Source: Adiantum capillus-veneris
Lineage: Eukaryota; Streptophyta; Polypodiopsida; Polypodiales; Pteridaceae
Direction: 5' to 3'
DNA: 64,000 nucleotides
Assembly (NCBI GenBank): GCA_014529385.2
Contig: CM043971.1
Location: 83,530,340 to 83,594,339, forward strand
Part shown: positions 60,152 through 64,000 of the stretch, piece after piece
How positions within the stretch are numbered: the stretch's first letter is position 1
Layout: each line of letters begins with the position of its first letter
Made by a program: the position numbers and the translations under genes
The notes under the pieces: generated by a model
Told to the model about the DNA's origin: nothing
The model's input: only the letters and a program-made list of their open reading frames with translations
The model's database searches: none

Positions 60152-61072
60152 TGTGGGACGCGTGTCTAACCTCACTATCCTATCTTATTGCAGTTTTAGC
60201 GAGAACCACGATTAAATTGGGATGAAGCTGACTCGACTAGTGCATAGAGGCTACAAGAGGTTTTCAATCTCTCGAAAAACAACAAACAACTCAAATCTAA
60301 CTCAAGCTACACTCAAGTGACTGAAATCACCAAAAGCCAATCGCTCATCGGCAAACAAATCACATCCGTTACCGCATCAAATGACATACAAACATAATGA
60401 AACTTCAAGGACAAGTTTATAAGACCTAAGCACATATGCTTATGGTCTCAAACCCCACTTTAGGCCAAGTGCCAAAATCATGATTATTAACAGCAGTGGA
60501 TTTTTGACCTAGTCATTTTCGACCCAGAATGCACCTAAATGCTTAGCAATGATGCCCCAATACCCCGCCTATGTTTAGTTTTTTATTTTGGAGTGTAAAT
60601 TCCTACTTATGATGAAATTAGGCCGCGGGTCGGCGACACCAAAAGCTAAAAAATACTGTGATGTGTTTACGTCAATGCGTAGAGCTCTTACCTGCGGTTG
60701 CAATGCAACAAACACGGCTGCAATGTGACAACCGAGGAGGGAGTAGGAAGCGTGAGAAGGAGAGAAGTGAGTATCGTTAGCTTACGCTGTGTATTTCATT
60801 ATCCAAAACTTACAAATAACTTATAAAAATTTCCTTTTATACCTTAGCCAAACTTTTTGGTGGTCAAAACTAATAATCTGGGAGCTCTAACTAAAGATAG
60901 GTAATGACAAGTTGATACAAACTGGAAGCTTGTAGCCCCAGCTCATCAATTACAAGGTTTATCCGAAAAATAGGAGTTACAATATTTTTTATTTATAAAA
61001 AATAATAAGTGTTTTACATTGAGAGTTTCGAAAAATGGTATTCGTGGTATCTGTGTTAGCTTGCTACTAACA
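60152..61072 (-). repeat. 5' LTR of element F
   Basis: A 921-bp LTR. The minus strand starts TGTTAGTAGCAAGCTAACAC and ends GTTAGACACGCGTCCCACA. It carries the conserved TATAAAAG (60834-60841) and matches 33664-34582. Its right end interrupts the gag of element I. Confidence 0.9.
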
Positions 61073-61410
61073 CCCCCATAGATCACAAACTTTGACTTGT
61101 ATGATGCGTACTCTAGCATGCTACCTTGCTTCAACTCCATCAACAATTGCCATAGCTTTTTTGATGTTGTACCCTCTCCAAAACGCTTGACAAAGGCTGC
61201 TCTTAATAAGTCTCACCGTTCCTTGGTTGCTTGTGCAAAGGCATTGTACCATGATCTTGCCTCCACCTTCATTAAAAGTAGGAAGATGCGCAAGCGCGAA
61301 GAATCATCATCTCTCCCAGAGATGCCACATGCTATTTCCAAGTTGTTTAGAAAGTCTGCAACATCCTCACCCACCTTACCAATAAAGGTTGGAAATGCTA
61401 CACTTGCCAT
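61073..61410 (-). pseudogene. Gag of element I, cut by element F
   Basis: Start ATG at 61410 (MASVAFPTFIGKVGEDVADF). Retrotrans_gag features: SGRDDDSSRLRIFLLLMKVE, ARSWYNAFAQATKER, then an in-frame TGA at 61210-61212 (a Trp codon is expected there, TGG to TGA), and AAFVKRFGEGTTSKKLWQLL. It ends with KSKFVIYG at the LTR of element F, so it is truncated after about 113 codons. It is a distant relative of the gag of element C (PLFFGDPGEDVELRLANFKM), with the same FxGxxGEDV start. Confidence 0.8.
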
Positions 61411-61499
61411 TGTGAGAGTGAGAAAAATTAATTCGACTTAGAAATCTTTTTTTCTCTTTTGAGATTGAATACATGGGTGCTTGGTAGATGGAAAACATA

Positions 61500-61727
61500 C
61501 TATACAAGGATGAAAATAACTACATCAAATGATACATCATTGTTAATCATAGGGAGGATAAAGGGTAGAGAAGATGTGTTTATCTCTTGCACTCGTTCTC
61601 TGCCAAACATGGTTGTAATGAGATGCTGATAAAACATCTTGCGGTCCAAGATTACTTTGATTGATTGAATTTGTTGTGGTACATAAGTTTGGTCCCTTGC
61701 AAAAGGTTGATGCGCTGGATCTATCAC
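61500..61727 (-). CDS. Short ORF upstream of gag in element I
   Basis: A 75-residue minus-strand ORF ending about 90 bp before the gag ATG. Its end aligns by eye with the leader ORF of element C (22403-22621): MFGRERVQEI, FILPMI, SFDVVIFILV then stop. It may be a leader peptide or a detached N-terminal part of gag. Function unknown. Confidence 0.45.
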   Translation of the reverse strand: MIDPAHQPFARDQTYVPQQIQSIKVILDRKMFYQHLITTMFGRERVQEINTSSLPFILPMINNDVSFDVVIFILV

Positions 61728-61744
61728 ATGATAATGTGGAAAGG

Positions 61745-62687
61745 CTACCTCCTTTGTGGTGGAAGGTTATAGTCAGAGGTGTAGAGCTCTTGGTAGTTGA
61801 GGTCAAATTTGTAGTACCATAGGACAAGGTTGTCTTTGTCTTCTAGCTCTAGGACTGTCCCTCTAGCAATCTCTTGGAAAATCTTGAACTCTCTCTCTCT
61901 CTCTCTGAGTAACTTCACTTTCCTGCAAGATAGAGTGCCATCCAGTGCACACACAGATGTGATGAGGTAGGTGGTGAGTCTTACCACTTGTATTAATCCA
62001 AGGTGGATTAATACGTAGGAAGTTGTAAAGTCATCATCATAGCCTTGATCCACAAGTAACAGTCCTTGAAGATGGAGGGTCTTGTCTTTCCGCCAAGCAA
62101 AGCACGTGTTGAAAACCTTGTTGATGACAAGCTCCACCACTTCACTCGGTAGACGATGTAGAATCCATGCTGCTCTCTCTAGTTCCTGGATCATGAGATG
62201 AGAGTGAACTATAAAAAGACTTTGGAAGATTTACCCTTTTGTTTTGAAGACGCGGTGATTGTCGGCGCTGGAACACCCTTGAATCTTTTGGTGCAAGGGA
62301 GAGGGAGGGACCACGCATTTGTAGTAGCTTCCTCAAGTTGCAAAGGTCTGTTGTGGGCGTAGGTGGAATAGGTGGCAAAGATGGGGACATAGGTGTAGAG
62401 AAACCTAGTGCTACTTGAAAACCCACCAAATTAAGAACACTTGTGTGGATGTTGAGGGAGAAAATGATGGCTTTTTCTTTCATTTGGGTTGCACTCATGT
62501 CGGAGATGTGGTTCTTGCAACAATGTGAGCATGATGCAGCTTGTGCCTTGCTTTTACGCTTGTGAGGATGATGAGAAATGTAGTTTGTGTCAGGACAAGG
62601 GTAGGACCAGTCTGGGCCAAGGGTCAGGATGGACATGCAGTCAAGGGGTCCCCTATATTTAGAATTCCAGGGGCCTATATAGGGCAT
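61745..62687 (-). CDS. Overlapping unknown ORFs upstream of element I gag
   Basis: Two minus-strand ORFs: 62687-62142 (181 residues; a Cys/His cluster CSHCCKNHISDM, a Pro-rich middle, and SPRLQNKRVN) and 62194-61745 (149 residues; LERAAWILHRLPSEVVELVI, WRKDKTLHLQGLLLVDQGYD, DNLVLWYYKFDLNYQELY). They overlap by about 50 bp in different frames, as after a frameshift. I recognise no family, and they may be chance frames in transposon leader or host sequence. Confidence 0.3.
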
Positions 62688-62729
62688 GGTTGGGTGGTGA
62701 TGAGCATGTTCAGTTCCCCTGCCCTTTCA
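62675..62729 (+). promoter_or_regulatory. Putative end of an LTR (element K) with TATA box
   Basis: CTATATAG at 62675-62682 is followed 46 bp later by CCCTTTCA at 62722-62729, and one base on by a tRNA initiator-Met primer site. This fits the end of a plus-strand LTR, although I cannot see where that LTR starts. Confidence 0.45.
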
Positions 62730-62860
62730 CTGGTATCAGAGCAAGGGGGAGAGGAGGAAAGAGGGTGGAGCCATCGCTGGGTGGTGATGAACATGTTCAA
62801 TTCCCCTGCCCTTTCACTGGTATCAGAGCAAGGGGGAGAGGAGGAAGGAGGGTGGAGCCA
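62686..62860 (+). repeat. Tandem duplication containing two primer-binding sites
   Basis: An 87-bp unit is present twice. Each copy contains the perfect plant primer site TGGTATCAGAGC (62731-62742 and 62818-62829), followed by the purine-rich AAGGGGGAGAGGAGG. The upstream part of the unit (GGTGGTGATGA-x-CATGTTCA) is also doubled, so the LTR/leader junction itself is duplicated. Confidence 0.85.
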
Positions 62861-62899
62861 TGGCGGGAAAGATTGCATGGTTTTCTTCTCAAGGCATGG

Positions 62900-64000
<1,101 letters not shown>

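Larger units (their letters stand above)
55113..61072 (-). mobile_element. Element F: Ty3-type element, 5' half only in window
   Basis: On the minus strand from right to left: 5' LTR (61072-60152), primer site (60149-60133), a leader with a palindrome array (59594-58581), and gag with a linker (58170-55113), which is cut by copia element D. The LTR is of the same family as the LTR of H, in the opposite orientation. The gag shares its second zinc knuckle and its aromatic modules with element E. The LTR sits inside the gag of element I. Protease, RT and integrase are not in the window. Confidence 0.8.

Overview
The window is plant nuclear DNA made almost wholly of nested, decayed LTR retrotransposons. 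I see no host gene, rRNA, tRNA or CRISPR array that I can support. The plant assignment rests on Ty3 elements of the Tat type (a second RNase H domain after the reverse transcriptase), Ty1/copia elements with plant-style domain order, primer-binding sites for initiator-Met and Asp tRNAs, and many long CT and GT microsatellites. A large, repeat-rich land-plant genome (fern, lycophyte or gymnosperm scale) fits; the species cannot be read from the sequence.

Layout, left to right. 1-7029: element A, minus strand, with LTRs of about 2.7 kb around a gag-only interior, inserted in the reverse transcriptase of element B. 7030-13741: element B, minus strand, an older Ty3 element (RT start, protease, gag, Asp-type primer site, LTR). 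13931-16372: copia fragment G(+), split by a solo LTR (14993-15803) with a clear 5-bp target duplication. 16483-18900: a GT microsatellite, a 232-bp tandem duplication and a spaced array of 22-bp palindromes. 18927-34582: element H, plus strand, carrying a long coiled-coil ORF of unknown function that ends just before a polypurine tract and 3' LTR. H is split by element C (19433-30633), a full-length Tat-type Ty3 element with gag and pol in one frame, broken only by stop codons.

34583-39300: noncoding with large microsatellites. 39300-43481: remnants of an unrecognised ORF family (J), interrupted by copia fragment G(-). 43543-47669: element E, minus strand, gag and protease remnants followed directly by a polypurine tract and LTR, with no RT or integrase. 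47670-51043: noncoding, strongly T-rich then A-rich. 51044-55112: copia element D, plus strand, 5'-truncated, with an internal deletion and an intact 3' LTR. 55113-61072: element F, minus strand, gag, palindrome array, primer site and 5' LTR; its LTR is the same family as the LTR of H. 61073-62687: gag of element I, cut by F, and ORFs upstream of it. 62675-64000: the apparent start of a plus-strand element K with a duplicated primer-binding site.

The most unusual signals are: repeated short aromatic modules (Y-x-D-x-x-G-x-x-Y) in the gag-like proteins of E and F; the long accessory ORF of H, whose frame is restored exactly when C and a 4-bp target duplication are removed; palindromes spaced 282-293 bp at two loci; and a conserved short ORF upstream of gag in C and I.
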